Of a DNA stretch of 64,000 nt, positions 1 to 10,214 are shown piece by piece. The notes beneath the pieces are model-generated. The model was given only the letters and a program-made list of their open reading frames with translations. It ran no database searches and was not told the DNA's origin. Each line of letters starts with the position of its first letter. Within the stretch, counting starts at the first letter, position 1. The translations under genes were made by a program, and so were the position numbers. Where the stretch lies: the NCBI GenBank assembly GCA_025351425.1, contig JANXVY010000009.1, positions 1-64,000 on the forward strand, in the 5' to 3' direction. The stretch is from Hyphomicrobium sp. Lineage in GTDB: Bacteria > Pseudomonadota > Alphaproteobacteria > Rhizobiales > Hyphomicrobiaceae.

Positions 1-2
1 TC

Positions 3-125
3 GTCAGGAAGGCAAGAGCACGAAGCATCGACGCGATGGCCGACGCCATCCGTGAGAGCCTGCCGCGTTTCCTGCCCGATGAGTGCCGGAACTACTTCAC
101 CAACTCAGGCTACGCTTCCATTTGA
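3..125 (+). pseudogene. C-terminal end of an IS630-family transposase (5' part outside window)
   Basis: The frame starting at base 3 reads 40 residues and stops at 123-125. It ends with ARSIDAMADAIRES, then LPDECRNYF and TNSGY. This matches the usual tail of IS630-type DDE transposases, where a KARSIDALWDAI-like helix is followed by a P.EC.NYF...GY motif. The gene enters from the left edge, so I cannot tell whether the element is intact. A CTCTA with a TA dinucleotide at 139-140 could be the end of the insertion sequence, since this family targets TA, but no matching left end is visible. Family assignment is by motif recall only. Confidence 0.7.
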
Positions 126-288
126 GGTGAACGCGCTCTAGAACGCCTTCCGGATCAGCGCCCCCCGTTGCAACAGGACATGGCCAAGATAAGCGACGCA
201 TCTGCGGGCGGGGATAACTTTCTCGCACCGGGTCGCTCGCAAAATTTGCGGTGCCGCCCACGTCCTCGCGTAACGCCGGATAACCAAG

Positions 289-1140
289 CTACGCCCGCGC
301 CTTCACGACGGCATCGATAGCCATCAGCCCCGCCATCAGCGCCTCGAACTCCTTGAGCGGCACCATATTGGGGCCGTCGGACGGCGCACTATCGGGGTTT
401 TCATGTGTCTCGATGAACAGCCCCGCGACGCCCACCGCGACCGCCGCCCGCGCCAGCACAGGCACGAAGCGCCGATCCCCGCCCGAACTTGTCCCCTGCC
501 CGCCCGGCTGCTGCACCGAATGCGTCGCATCGAATATCACCGGACACCCGGTCTCCGCCATGATCGGCAACGCCCGCATATCGGACACCAGCGTATTGTA
601 GCCAAACGACGCCCCACGCTCAGTCAGCAGCACGTTGGGATTGCCCGAGCCCACGACCTTTGCGACCACGTTGCGCATGTCCCAGGGCGCAAGAAACTGC
701 CCCTTCTTGATCTTGATCACGCGGCCCGTCTGGGCCGCCGCGATCAGCAGATCCGTCTGGCGGCAAAGGAAAGCAGGGATCTGCAGTACGTCCACGGCCT
801 CGGCCAACGCCGCGCATTGCCCCGCCTCATGAACGTCGGTCACAACCGGCAGCCCGAGCGTCTCGCGAATTTCAGCAAACACCGGCAGCGCGCCGGCAAG
901 GCCCATCCCGCGCTTGCCCGCCAGCGACGTCCGGTTCGCCTTGTCGAACGATGACTTATAGACCAGCCCAATTCCAAGCCGCGCCGTCATCTCTTTGAGA
1001 GCAGCCGCCATCTCCAATGCGTGGGCGCGGCTTTCCATCTGGCAAGGGCCAGCAAAAACCGCAATCGGCAACGAGTTTGAAAATGTCACCGAGCCGACGG
1101 TGACCGACGTATTTGGCTTGAGCTGGTCAATTGCGTTCAT
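289..1140 (-). CDS. kdsA: 3-deoxy-8-phosphooctulonate synthase (KDO-8-P synthase)
   Basis: Condenses phosphoenolpyruvate with arabinose 5-phosphate to KDO 8-phosphate, the precursor of the KDO sugar of lipopolysaccharide; a cytosolic enzyme. The 283-residue product has the family's normal length and its hallmark segments: FAGPCQMESR near residue 30, YKSSFDKANRTS near 62, and FDATHSVQQPGGQGTSSGG near 205. The ATG at 1140 gives a complete N-terminus before the first beta strand. It is transcribed in the same direction as pyrG, but a small hypothetical gene and a palindromic repeat lie between them. In many relatives kdsA is close to pyrG and eno; eno is not in this stretch. Confidence 0.97.
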   Translation of the reverse strand: MNAIDQLKPNTSVTVGSVTFSNSLPIAVFAGPCQMESRAHALEMAAALKEMTARLGIGLVYKSSFDKANRTSLAGKRGMGLAGALPVFAEIRETLGLPVVTDVHEAGQCAALAEAVDVLQIPAFLCRQTDLLIAAAQTGRVIKIKKGQFLAPWDMRNVVAKVVGSGNPNVLLTERGASFGYNTLVSDMRALPIMAETGCPVIFDATHSVQQPGGQGTSSGGDRRFVPVLARAAVAVGVAGLFIETHENPDSAPSDGPNMVPLKEFEALMAGLMAIDAVVKARA

Positions 1141-1223
1141 AGGGGCGACTCTTAGCCGATGCGCCCCTGATCGCCAATCCCGGTCACGCAGCCCGAACTG
1201 GATTTACCGTCTCAAAAAACGAC

Positions 1224-1562
1224 TTAAGCAGCGACGGTCGACCGGTTCTCGGTCGAAGTTGCGACGGAAATCATCCGAATCGCCTGTTCCATACGGTTAT
1301 AGGAGTGCCATACAGCAATTGGGTACTGGTTCGACGTATCGCCATCGAGGCGGCCATTGATCTTGGTCGTCAGGAACTCGGTAATGGTCCCGCGAACTTC
1401 CTTCACCGCGCTAAGCACGATGGGGTGCGACGAGAAGAAAATCTGAAACTTATCAAGCTCATCATGGGCAGCATGGACGAATCCACCACCAAGGAAAGCC
1501 CGCTCCAGACCGCGAATTTGAAATTTAACGAATTCCAGCCGTTCGGCCACGTCAGATCGCAT
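1224..1562 (-). CDS. hypothetical protein, possibly the 3' part of a frameshifted gene
   Basis: A 112-residue product of no family I recognise. I chose the ATG at 1562 because GGGGACGGAAG lies just upstream; an in-frame GTG at 1586 would add eight residues. The sequence has mixed amphipathic helices (ERLEFVKFQ, AVKEVRGTITEFL) and a soluble character. Codon use is visibly A/T-richer than in kdsA and pyrG, which suggests acquisition from elsewhere. Upstream, in another frame (about 1684 down to 1565), lies a protein-like stretch containing FVYVAVANVHQSFTYGVGEY. The whole unit could therefore be one gene broken by a frameshift near 1565. No function can be assigned. Confidence 0.5.
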   Translation of the reverse strand: MRSDVAERLEFVKFQIRGLERAFLGGGFVHAAHDELDKFQIFFSSHPIVLSAVKEVRGTITEFLTTKINGRLDGDTSNQYPIAVWHSYNRMEQAIRMISVATSTENRSTVAA

Positions 1563-1819
1563 TCTTCCGTCCCCTGCAGGTCCCACTCTATCGAATATTC
1601 CCCTACACCGTATGTAAACGATTGATGAACGTTGGCAACAGCCACGTAGACGAACCCGTTAACGTCACCCTTCGCCCGTGTCACAACCGCAACACAAATA
1701 CCCCGCGATCCAATCTCGAGCCTTCCTCAAGCCGCGGCAGCGGCACGCTGGCGGACCCGCGCGCCGCCGGAGCGCCAGAGCGCGTGAGGCAACAAGGCGT
1801 GAGGCACAATGTGCCCCCC
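1563..1819. other. intergenic stretch without a supported gene
   Basis: The part from 1563 to about 1684 may be the out-of-frame 5' portion of the neighbouring hypothetical gene. The rest is non-coding. A short imperfect tandem repeat built on GCGTGAGGCA lies at about 1780-1810, immediately before the palindromic repeat element. Confidence 0.5.
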
Positions 1820-1949
1820 TAGAGCATTTTCCGACAAAGTTGATACCGGTTCGTCGTCGACGGCGAAGCCTCGCTCCATGAAGACGAAAATGCGACAAAA
1901 TCAAGAACCTAGAGCAAAATTCCGATTCCGTAGGATCGGAATGTGCCCC

Positions 1950-1952
<3 letters not shown>
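1820..1952. repeat. palindromic intergenic repeat, copy A (one 24-bp module)
   Basis: First of four copies of a two-hairpin element in this window. It opens with TAGAGCATTTTCCGAC and closes with GATTCCGTAGGATCGGAA followed by a CTAG end. One 24-bp module lies inside the first hairpin at 1859-1882. Compared with the other copies the 3' end is changed (TGTGCCCCCTAG instead of TTTGCTCTAG). Its final CTA, read on the minus strand, is the TAG stop codon of pyrG. Confidence 0.9.
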
Positions 1953-3635
<1,683 letters not shown>

Positions 3636-3675
3636 CTATCGGCGCCCGCACGGCTAAGTATTGAGCGCCAAACGT

Positions 3676-4227
3676 CTATTTGCCGCAGGCAGCCTTCACC
3701 TCGGCGGCGGACGCCTGCCTGCTCTCCGCATCGAAGGTCTGCGCGTTCAACGCGCGCGTGAGCGTTGCGAAGGTTTCGGCGCTTGGCAGATACGACGGAT
3801 CGACTTGCGACTTGGCATAGACGACGTCGACCTCGACGACGGGAGCGGCAACCGGAAGCGACTTCCCGCTCTTATGGGCCAGCACCTTGCCGTCTTCGCA
3901 CACGACCGAATACGCAGCTGGCCCAGGCTTGAAGAACTTGCCCTTACGCTCGACGCCGAGCTCGGCCGCCCGTGCCCGCGCAATCAACTCGATTCGGGCC
4001 CGCGGCGTCGAACCCGTCCCTTCCACCCGCACCCTCAGGCTGTCAGGCGACAGCTCGGTTTCCGAAAACCCCGATTTCACGATCGCGTTCGCGTGCCAAT
4101 AGCCCGTAGGGCCTCCCAGCCCCCCAGCCGTGAGGATCGGCGCTGCGCCATCGGAACAGGCAGCCAGAACGCCGCAAATCGCCAGCACGCAGATGAGCCA
4201 CGGTCGCTTGAGGCTGAACGTGGCCAT
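3676..4227 (-). CDS. hypothetical lipoprotein
   Basis: A 183-residue protein with a lipoprotein signal peptide: basic N-terminus (FSLKRPW), hydrophobic core, then the lipobox LAAC at about residues 21-24, so it is probably anchored in an envelope membrane. The mature part has no motif I recognise. It contains SGFSETELSPDSLRVRVEG near residue 55 and VYAKSQVDPSYLP near residue 140. It sits 8 bp after secG on the same strand and may be cotranscribed with it. Signal type is clear from sequence; function is unknown. Confidence 0.8.
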   Translation of the reverse strand: MATFSLKRPWLICVLAICGVLAACSDGAAPILTAGGLGGPTGYWHANAIVKSGFSETELSPDSLRVRVEGTGSTPRARIELIARARAAELGVERKGKFFKPGPAAYSVVCEDGKVLAHKSGKSLPVAAPVVEVDVVYAKSQVDPSYLPSAETFATLTRALNAQTFDAESRQASAAEVKAACGK

Positions 4228-4235
4228 CGTGGGCC

Positions 4236-4646
4236 TTAGCGCGGGAGTGGAGCTTGCGGGGCCGGTCCAAGCTTGTCGAGAATGCCGCCACGGCCTTCTG
4301 GCTTCGCGTCTGCTGGCTTGGTTGCATCCGCAGGCTTCGCATCCGTTGCCGCCGGCTGCCGACCAGGAGCCGTCGCAGGCTGGCTGATGGCCGGCTTGTC
4401 GAGCACCGAACCCGCCGGTTGCGTATGCGTCGCGAGCAAGGTGAGGCCGAGGCTCGTCGCATAGAACGCGGCGGCCAGGAATGCCGTCGTTCGCGTCAGC
4501 AGGTTGGCCGTACCCCGGCCGGTCAGGAACCCGCCGCCCCCGCCGCCGCCAATACCCAGCGCGCCGCCTTCGGACTTCTGCAGCAGCACCACGCCTACGA
4601 GGGCTGCGGCAATCATCATATGAATTACGAGCAAGACCAGCTGCAT
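4236..4646 (-). CDS. secG: preprotein translocase subunit SecG
   Basis: Small inner-membrane subunit of the SecYEG channel that assists SecA-driven export. The start at 4646 gives the family's standard opening MQLVLLVIHMMIAAALVG; an upstream ATG at 4670 adds eight residues that SecG proteins usually lack. The first membrane span (residues 2-20) is followed by LLQKSEGGALG, a glycine-rich stretch, FLTGRGTANLLTR, and a second span at about residues 53-73. The C-terminal tail of about 60 residues is rich in Ala, Pro and Lys, as in many alphaproteobacteria. It lies upstream of the lipoprotein and downstream of the Lys-Pro-rich protein and tpiA on the same strand. Confidence 0.93.
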   Translation of the reverse strand: MQLVLLVIHMMIAAALVGVVLLQKSEGGALGIGGGGGGGFLTGRGTANLLTRTTAFLAAAFYATSLGLTLLATHTQPAGSVLDKPAISQPATAPGRQPAATDAKPADATKPADAKPEGRGGILDKLGPAPQAPLPR

Positions 4647-4768
4647 GGGGTGCGAAGTTCCTGAGTTCATGACGGCGGAAAACGCCTCTTACATGAGATG
4701 CGATGCCCCCGCCAGTGGTTGAGATGGCGCAGCCCCCGGCCTAGGGCGGTGCACTATTTTGACAACTC

Positions 4769-5374
4769 TCAAGGCGCCTGTGTAGTCCCTGGCGGCACAA
4801 AGGCATCCGCCTTGGGCGCACGCTTCTTCTTGGGAGCAGCCTGCGTATCCACGGTCGCAAGGGGCGCGTCGAAGCCTCCATCGGCCGCGTCAGGCTTAGG
4901 TTTTGGCTTGGGTTTTGCCTTCGGCTTGGGCTTGACCATGGCAGATCCGTCCCTGTCGCCAGCAGGCTCAATGCTGGCAGCCGCCGCCGGCGCTTTAGCC
5001 TGGGCCGCAGCAGCCGGAGCACCGTTTGCAGGCACAGGCACAGCTGCGGCTGGAGCGGGCGGAGGCGGGGGATTTTCGATCAGTTCGGCCGCAGCCGCGG
5101 CCCGCTTGGCCTCATCCGTGACGACCCCCCGCCCGCATCGAAACGACAGGCTCTCCTGCAACTCGATCCACCGCGCAACCCGCGCCAGCGTCTCGCGGCT
5201 GGCGTTGGCCTTGCCCCAGTCCGCCCCGCGCTCAAGGACGGCAGGCACGTCGGTCAAGTCGCTCTGCTCGCGTTTTGCAGCATCGCACGCCACACTATCA
5301 AGCGGCACAGCGCCAGCCGCGCCCGGCGCCAGCGCGAGGTAAACGACGCCTACCCAAAAAGGCCTCAATCTCAA
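4769..5374 (-). CDS. secreted Lys-Pro-rich hypothetical protein
   Basis: A 201-residue protein with an N-terminal signal peptide (MRLRPFWVGVVYLALAPGAAG), so probably exported. A short folded part (residues about 23-85) contains two Cys (VACDAAKR, FRCGRGV) that could form a disulfide. The remainder is low complexity: a Pro run (ENPPPPPAPAAA), an Ala-rich stretch, and an alternating KPKPKAKPKPKPKPD tract near residue 155, followed by a basic KKKRAPK. Such tails often bind cell wall or nucleic acid, but nothing here proves a role. It lies between tpiA and secG on the same strand. Confidence 0.7.
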   Translation of the reverse strand: MRLRPFWVGVVYLALAPGAAGAVPLDSVACDAAKREQSDLTDVPAVLERGADWGKANASRETLARVARWIELQESLSFRCGRGVVTDEAKRAAAAAELIENPPPPPAPAAAVPVPANGAPAAAAQAKAPAAAASIEPAGDRDGSAMVKPKPKAKPKPKPKPDAADGGFDAPLATVDTQAAPKKKRAPKADAFVPPGTTQAP

Positions 5375-5415
5375 CGGTCTACTCCAAATGCGTTATGCCC
5401 GCCGCCGCCCCACCC

Positions 5416-6201
5416 TCAGCCGGCTGCATCATAAGCCTTGATGATCCCTAGAAAATCGGCAGCCGTGAGGCTGGCGCCGCCCACCAGCGCGCCATGCACA
5501 TGCGGCACGCCAAGCAGTTCGCGCGCGTTGCTCGGTTTCACCGACCCGCCATACAGCAGCCTAACCCCTCCCGCATCTTTGCCATAACGCTCGCCGAGGG
5601 CCGAGTGGATCGCGGCGTGCACCGCCGCCACATCGCCCGTGGTCGGCGTCAGTCCGGTTCCGATCGCCCACACTGGCTCATAGGCCACGATCGTATTGGC
5701 CGCAGTAATGCCGTCGGGCAGCGATCCGGCGAGTTGCCGCCGCACCACGGTCTCCGTCAGTCCGGCCGCCCGTTCGCCGGCGGTCTCGCCGACGCAGACA
5801 ATGGCCGTCAGCCCTGCGGCGTGCGCGGTTACGACCTTTGCCCGCACGTCCCAGTCGCGCTCCCCGTGTCCCGCCCGGCGTTCGCTATGGCCCAGAATGA
5901 CCGCGCTCGCGCCACCGTCCAACAGCATGCCGGCCGCCACATCGCCGGTAAAGGCCCCTGATGCCGCCGCATGACAATCCTGCCCGCCGACCCGCACGTG
6001 CGATCCCTTCAGCACTTCGGCCAGCACGAGCACCAGCGTTGCCGGCGGGCAGATCATCACATCCACCGGCGCACCCGCTGCAGGCAGGCCATCCTTGACC
6101 TTGACCGCCTCGGTCAGCGCCGTTTTCAGCCCGTTCATCTTCCAGTTGCCGACCACGATCGGGTGTGGACCCGCGGCACCGCCAGGATTCGTACTGCTCA
6201 C
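5416..6201 (-). CDS. tpiA: triosephosphate isomerase
   Basis: Interconverts dihydroxyacetone phosphate and glyceraldehyde 3-phosphate in glycolysis and gluconeogenesis; cytosolic dimer. The 261-residue TIM barrel has all catalytic signatures: GNWKMN near residue 18 (Lys), VILGHSERR near 100 (His electrophile), and AYEPVWAIGTG near 170 (general base Glu), plus the phosphate loop LLYGGSVKPSNA near 218. The start at 6201 adds a short Gly-rich leader before the first strand. It is divergent from the foldase gene that begins at 6400. Confidence 0.97.
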   Translation of the reverse strand: MSSTNPGGAAGPHPIVVGNWKMNGLKTALTEAVKVKDGLPAAGAPVDVMICPPATLVLVLAEVLKGSHVRVGGQDCHAAASGAFTGDVAAGMLLDGGASAVILGHSERRAGHGERDWDVRAKVVTAHAAGLTAIVCVGETAGERAAGLTETVVRRQLAGSLPDGITAANTIVAYEPVWAIGTGLTPTTGDVAAVHAAIHSALGERYGKDAGGVRLLYGGSVKPSNARELLGVPHVHGALVGGASLTAADFLGIIKAYDAAG

Positions 6202-6399
6202 CTAAGCCCCCGTCTCGTTTTCCGTTTATTCTCACCTAGCCGTGATCGCCCGCCCACGCAAAGCCTTGCTTTCGGAGGCGGCCTGCGCTTCATATCACGC
6301 CGGTCGCGCCCGTCATCTGTCGCGATCGAACTCATGAACCGCTGGTGCGCCGCTTAAGCCGTCAAGGCGCGCCCAGCCACCCGCAAGGCCGTTTAAAGT

Positions 6400-8295
6400 A
6401 TGCTCGAATCGATCCGTAAAGGCGCCAACAGCTGGGCCGCTAAAATTCTGCTGGGCCTCGTCGCCTTGAGCTTCGTCTACTGGGGCGCCGATTCGCGCGG
6501 CGGCCGGTTCGGCACGCGCCCGCTCGCAACCGTCGGCGGCACGTCGATCACCGAGACGGACTTCCGTACCGCCTACGACAACGAGCTAAATCAGTTGTCC
6601 CAGCGCGCCAAACGACGCATCACCGCCGAAGAGGCCCGCGCGTTCGGTTTGGAGCGCCGCGTCATGAGCCGCCTTGTCGGCACCACCGCGCTTGACAACC
6701 AGGCGGGCCAGCTGGGCCTTGCCCTCTCGGATGAAGAAATCGCAGCCAGCCTCAAGAACGATCCCAACTTCAAGGGCCTGGACGGCAAGTTCGACCGCGC
6801 GGGCTTCGACAACTTCCTCCGCCAGATGGGCATGAGCGAGCGCGCCTTCCTCGAACTGAAGCGCAAGGAAGATGTCCGCGCCCAGCTGACCGGCACGCTC
6901 GTTTCGGCGATCGTGACGCCCAAGCCCGTCGTCGACGCGATGTTTGCGTGGCAGGAAGAGACCCGCGTCATCGAACACACGACCATCAATGCCGACAAGG
7001 CCGTGACCGTCCCGGAGGCAGACGCCGCCAAGCTCAAGGAAACCTACGAAACGGGCAAGCCCCAATTTATGGCGCCCGAATACCGCAAGCTCCAGATCCT
7101 CCTGCTCTCGGTCGAGGAACTGATGAAGCAGGTACCGATCCCCGACGCCGATATCGCGGCCAGCTACGAACAAACCAAGGAAGGCTTCGCAACGCCCGAG
7201 CAGCGGCGCATCCAGCAGATCGCCTTCAAGGACAAGGCGGCAGCCGAGGCAGCCAAGAAGGCCATCGACAGCGGCAAGAACTTCATGACTGTCGCCCAGG
7301 AGATGGGCCTGAAGGAAACCGACGTTGAATTGGGCCTCGTGCCCAAGAAGGCCCTCATCGACAAGAAGATCGCGGACGCGGCCTTCTCGCTGGAGCGCGA
7401 CAAGGTCTCCCCCGTCATCGACGGCACGTTTACGACAGTGCTCGTGCGCGTCCCCGAGATCAAACCGGGCAACCAGCCGACGCTTGAGGACGTCAAGGAC
7501 CGGGTGAAGGAAAAGCTCGCCCGCGCCAAAGCCAAGGAAGATGTGCAGAAGCTGCGCGATCAGATCGACGACATGCGCAATGCCGCCAAATCCGACCAGG
7601 ACATCGCGAGCGCCCTCAAGCTGAAGCTGGTCGATGTCGCGCAAACTGACAGCGCCGGCAAGACCGAAGATGGCAAGGCGGCGGTCGAACTCCCCGACGC
7701 CAAGGCGCTGATTGCAGCCGGCTTCGACGCCAAGTCCGGCGTCGAGCGCGATCCCGTCGATCTGGCCGATGGCGGCTACGGCTGGGTCGCCTCGACCGTC
7801 GTCACGCCCGCCCGCCAAAAGCCCTTCGAGGAAGTCGAAGCCGGCGTGAAAACGCTCTACGAGCAGCTCGAACGCAAGCGCCTCGTCCAGGAACTCGCTG
7901 CGAAGTTGATCGAGCGTTTGAACAAGGGTGAACCGATCGAATCCGTTGCAGCCGAAGCCATGGGCAGCCCCGACAAGTCGCAGCCTATTACGCGTCAGAC
8001 TACCCCCCAGGGCCTGACCGAAGCCGCCGTGTCCCAGGCCTTCAAGCTCCCGCAGGGCCGTGCCGGATCGGCGGAGTCCTTCGACAAGAAGAGCCGCACC
8101 GTCTTCCGCATGGCGCAGATTGCGGCAGCCCCGGCCCCCACCAAGGAACAGTCGGACCGGCTGAGCCAGGACGTCGGGCAGCAGATCCAGATCGACCTGA
8201 TCGACGACTATGTCGCGGCCCTTCAGGACACTGCGGGCGTCAGCATCAACGAAGCCGAGCTGCGCCGCCTGGCGGGCTCCAACTCGGCACAATGA
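6400..8295 (+). CDS. ppiD: PpiD-type membrane-anchored peptidyl-prolyl isomerase / periplasmic foldase
   Basis: Inner-membrane-anchored chaperone that meets proteins leaving the Sec channel. The 631-residue product starts MLESIRKGANSWAAKILLG, a PpiD-like N-terminus with one membrane span at about residues 13-30. A SurA-like N-terminal chaperone segment follows (VGGTSITETDFRTAYDNEL near residue 47 onward), and a parvulin-like domain sits at about residues 235-355 (RRIQQIAFKDKAAAEAAKKAID). Family PpiD proteins often have an inactive isomerase domain, so enzymatic activity is uncertain. The stop overlaps the trpE start (ATGA), so the two are probably translationally coupled. Confidence 0.9.
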   Translation: MLESIRKGANSWAAKILLGLVALSFVYWGADSRGGRFGTRPLATVGGTSITETDFRTAYDNELNQLSQRAKRRITAEEARAFGLERRVMSRLVGTTALDNQAGQLGLALSDEEIAASLKNDPNFKGLDGKFDRAGFDNFLRQMGMSERAFLELKRKEDVRAQLTGTLVSAIVTPKPVVDAMFAWQEETRVIEHTTINADKAVTVPEADAAKLKETYETGKPQFMAPEYRKLQILLLSVEELMKQVPIPDADIAASYEQTKEGFATPEQRRIQQIAFKDKAAAEAAKKAIDSGKNFMTVAQEMGLKETDVELGLVPKKALIDKKIADAAFSLERDKVSPVIDGTFTTVLVRVPEIKPGNQPTLEDVKDRVKEKLARAKAKEDVQKLRDQIDDMRNAAKSDQDIASALKLKLVDVAQTDSAGKTEDGKAAVELPDAKALIAAGFDAKSGVERDPVDLADGGYGWVASTVVTPARQKPFEEVEAGVKTLYEQLERKRLVQELAAKLIERLNKGEPIESVAAEAMGSPDKSQPITRQTTPQGLTEAAVSQAFKLPQGRAGSAESFDKKSRTVFRMAQIAAAPAPTKEQSDRLSQDVGQQIQIDLIDDYVAALQDTAGVSINEAELRRLAGSNSAQ

Positions 8296-9932
8296 GGCCA
8301 ACCGTGCCCAAAAAGTCGCCCGCCCGCACCGCCGCTGCGGCCACAGCCGGCGCGGCCACGCCGCTCGCCACGCCCCAATTCGCTTTGGACGTCGAGCCCG
8401 CCTATCCAGCGTTCGCCACGGCCTATGATGCTGGCACCGCCCAGGTGGTCTGGACCCGGCTCATCGCCGATCTGGAAACCCCGGTGTCGGCCTACCTGAA
8501 GCTTGCCCGCGAGGGCCGCATGAGCTTCCTGTTCGAATCGGTCGAAGGCGGGTCCAATCGTGGCCGCTACTCGATGATCGGCCTGAACCCCGATCTGGTC
8601 TGGCGCGCCAATGGCCCGCACGCCGAGGTGAACCGCACGCCCGCAACAAACCCCGCAGCTTTCGAACCCGACGCCTTGCCGGCGCTGGTGTCCCTGCGCG
8701 CGCTGATCGCCGCCTCCGCCATCAACCTGCCTCCGCAATTGCCGCCCATGGCCGCTGGCGTCTTCGGCTACATGGGCTACGACACGATCCGCCTCGTCGA
8801 GCATCTGCCCAACGCCAACCCCGACGCTCTCGGCGTCCCCGACGGCATCCTGATCCGCCCGACCGTGATGGTGATCTTCGACGCCGTCAAAGACGAGATG
8901 ACCCTCGTCACCCCGGTGCGCCCCGCGTCGCGCCAGTCCGCAGCAGCCGCCCACGCGCAGGCGCTCGCCCGCCTCGCCGAAACCGTGGCCGCGCTCGACG
9001 CACCGCTCGCCCACGCCGCCGCCGCGCAACACGCCAGCGTCGAAACGTCCGAGCCTGTCTCCAATACCACGCAGGGCGAATTCCTCACGATGGTCGCCAA
9101 GGCGAAAGAATACATCGCGGCCGGCGATATCTTCCAGGTCGTGCTTTCGCAGCGCTTCTCAGCGCCGTTCACCCTGCCGCCGTTCGCGCTCTACCGTGCG
9201 CTGCGCCGCACCAACCCGTCGCCGTTCTTGTTCCACCTCGACTTCGGCGGCTTCGCCCTCGTCGGCTCCAGCCCGGAAATCCTGGTGCGCGTGCGCGACG
9301 GCGCGGTCACTATCCGCCCGATCGCCGGCACCGCACGCCGTGGCGTCGACGAGGCCGAAGACAAGGCCCTCGCGAAGGCGCTGCTCGAAGACCCCAAGGA
9401 GCGCGCCGAACACCTGATGCTGCTAGATTTGGGCCGCAACGACGTCGGCCGCGTCGCAACCCCCGGCACGATCGAAGTCACCGATCAGTTCGTGATCGAG
9501 CGCTACAGCCACGTCATGCACATCGTATCCAACGTGCAGGGCCGCCTCGATCCCGCCCACGACCCCGTGGACGCCCTGATGGCCGGGTTCCCCGCCGGCA
9601 CCGTGTCTGGCGCCCCCAAGGTCCGCGCGATGGAAGTCATCGACGAATTGGAAAAGTCGAAGCGCGGCCCCTACGCGGGCTGCGTCGGCTATTTTTCCGC
9701 TGACGGCGAAATGGATACCGCCATCGTGCTGCGCACCGCCCTCATCAAGGATGGCGTGATGCACGTCCAGGCGGGCGCCGGCGTCGTCTACGACTCCGTT
9801 CCCGAAAATGAACAGCAGGAGTGCATCAACAAAGCCAAGGCCATCGTTCGCGCCGCCCAGGAAGCTGTCCGCTTCAACGCCCAACGCCTTGGTTTAAAAA
9901 CAACTTCCGGCAACGGCGGCATCTTCGACTAA
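8292..9932 (+). CDS. trpE: anthranilate synthase component I
   Basis: Converts chorismate to anthranilate using ammonia supplied by the TrpG subunit; first step of tryptophan synthesis. The 546-residue protein begins four bases inside the ppiD stop (ATGA). The chorismate-binding domain is clear: GDIFQVVLSQRFS near residue 278, RPIAGTARRG near 341, ERAEHLMLLDLGRNDVGRV near 372 and AGTVSGAPKVRAMEVIDELE near 435. The feedback-binding region (LLFESVEGG-type) appears near residue 80 as SFLFESVEGG. It is a separate gene and not a TrpE-TrpG fusion; trpG lies 12 kb downstream after unrelated genes. Confidence 0.97.
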   Translation: MRPTVPKKSPARTAAAATAGAATPLATPQFALDVEPAYPAFATAYDAGTAQVVWTRLIADLETPVSAYLKLAREGRMSFLFESVEGGSNRGRYSMIGLNPDLVWRANGPHAEVNRTPATNPAAFEPDALPALVSLRALIAASAINLPPQLPPMAAGVFGYMGYDTIRLVEHLPNANPDALGVPDGILIRPTVMVIFDAVKDEMTLVTPVRPASRQSAAAAHAQALARLAETVAALDAPLAHAAAAQHASVETSEPVSNTTQGEFLTMVAKAKEYIAAGDIFQVVLSQRFSAPFTLPPFALYRALRRTNPSPFLFHLDFGGFALVGSSPEILVRVRDGAVTIRPIAGTARRGVDEAEDKALAKALLEDPKERAEHLMLLDLGRNDVGRVATPGTIEVTDQFVIERYSHVMHIVSNVQGRLDPAHDPVDALMAGFPAGTVSGAPKVRAMEVIDELEKSKRGPYAGCVGYFSADGEMDTAIVLRTALIKDGVMHVQAGAGVVYDSVPENEQQECINKAKAIVRAAQEAVRFNAQRLGLKTTSGNGGIFD

Positions 9933-10035
9933 TTAACGCTGTTTTTTACCCTGGCGCCGTGAAACAGTTTCCTTCATACGGGCGGTGGGACGGTCGTAAA
10001 TTCTAATATGTGTGTGCGTACAGGGGCTAGAACAC

Positions 10036-10113
10036 GTGATGGTCTATCTTTTCATTGGCATGAGCATCGTAAGTCTCTTGATCATCGGCCACGCCTTCGA
10101 CGAAGGCGAATGA
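10036..10113 (+). CDS. possible small membrane peptide (25 aa)
   Basis: A GTG at 10036, followed directly by ATG, opens a 25-codon frame: a hydrophobic core (YLFIGMSIVSLLIIG) and an acidic end, HAFDEGE, before TGA at 10111. An AGGGG lies nine bases before the GTG, and TAATAT at 10004-10009 could be a -10 box. One predicted membrane span and a short charged tail fit the pattern of bacterial small membrane proteins. Such short frames also arise by chance, and the rest of the 282-bp gap shows no other gene. Confidence 0.3.
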   Translation: MMVYLFIGMSIVSLLIIGHAFDEGE

Positions 10114-10214
10114 TCGCAAGTTGCCGCCTGACGATCTGTGCGAATGCCCGCGCTCAGCCAGAACTGAGCCCGATCCAGACTTGACAGTTCCATGAGCAAT
10201 GGCAAGCTGGCCAG

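Noticed and set aside
6586-8301. A 571-codon antisense frame across ppiD
   Set aside because: High-GC shadow of the coding strand; no domain, and ppiD is well supported.
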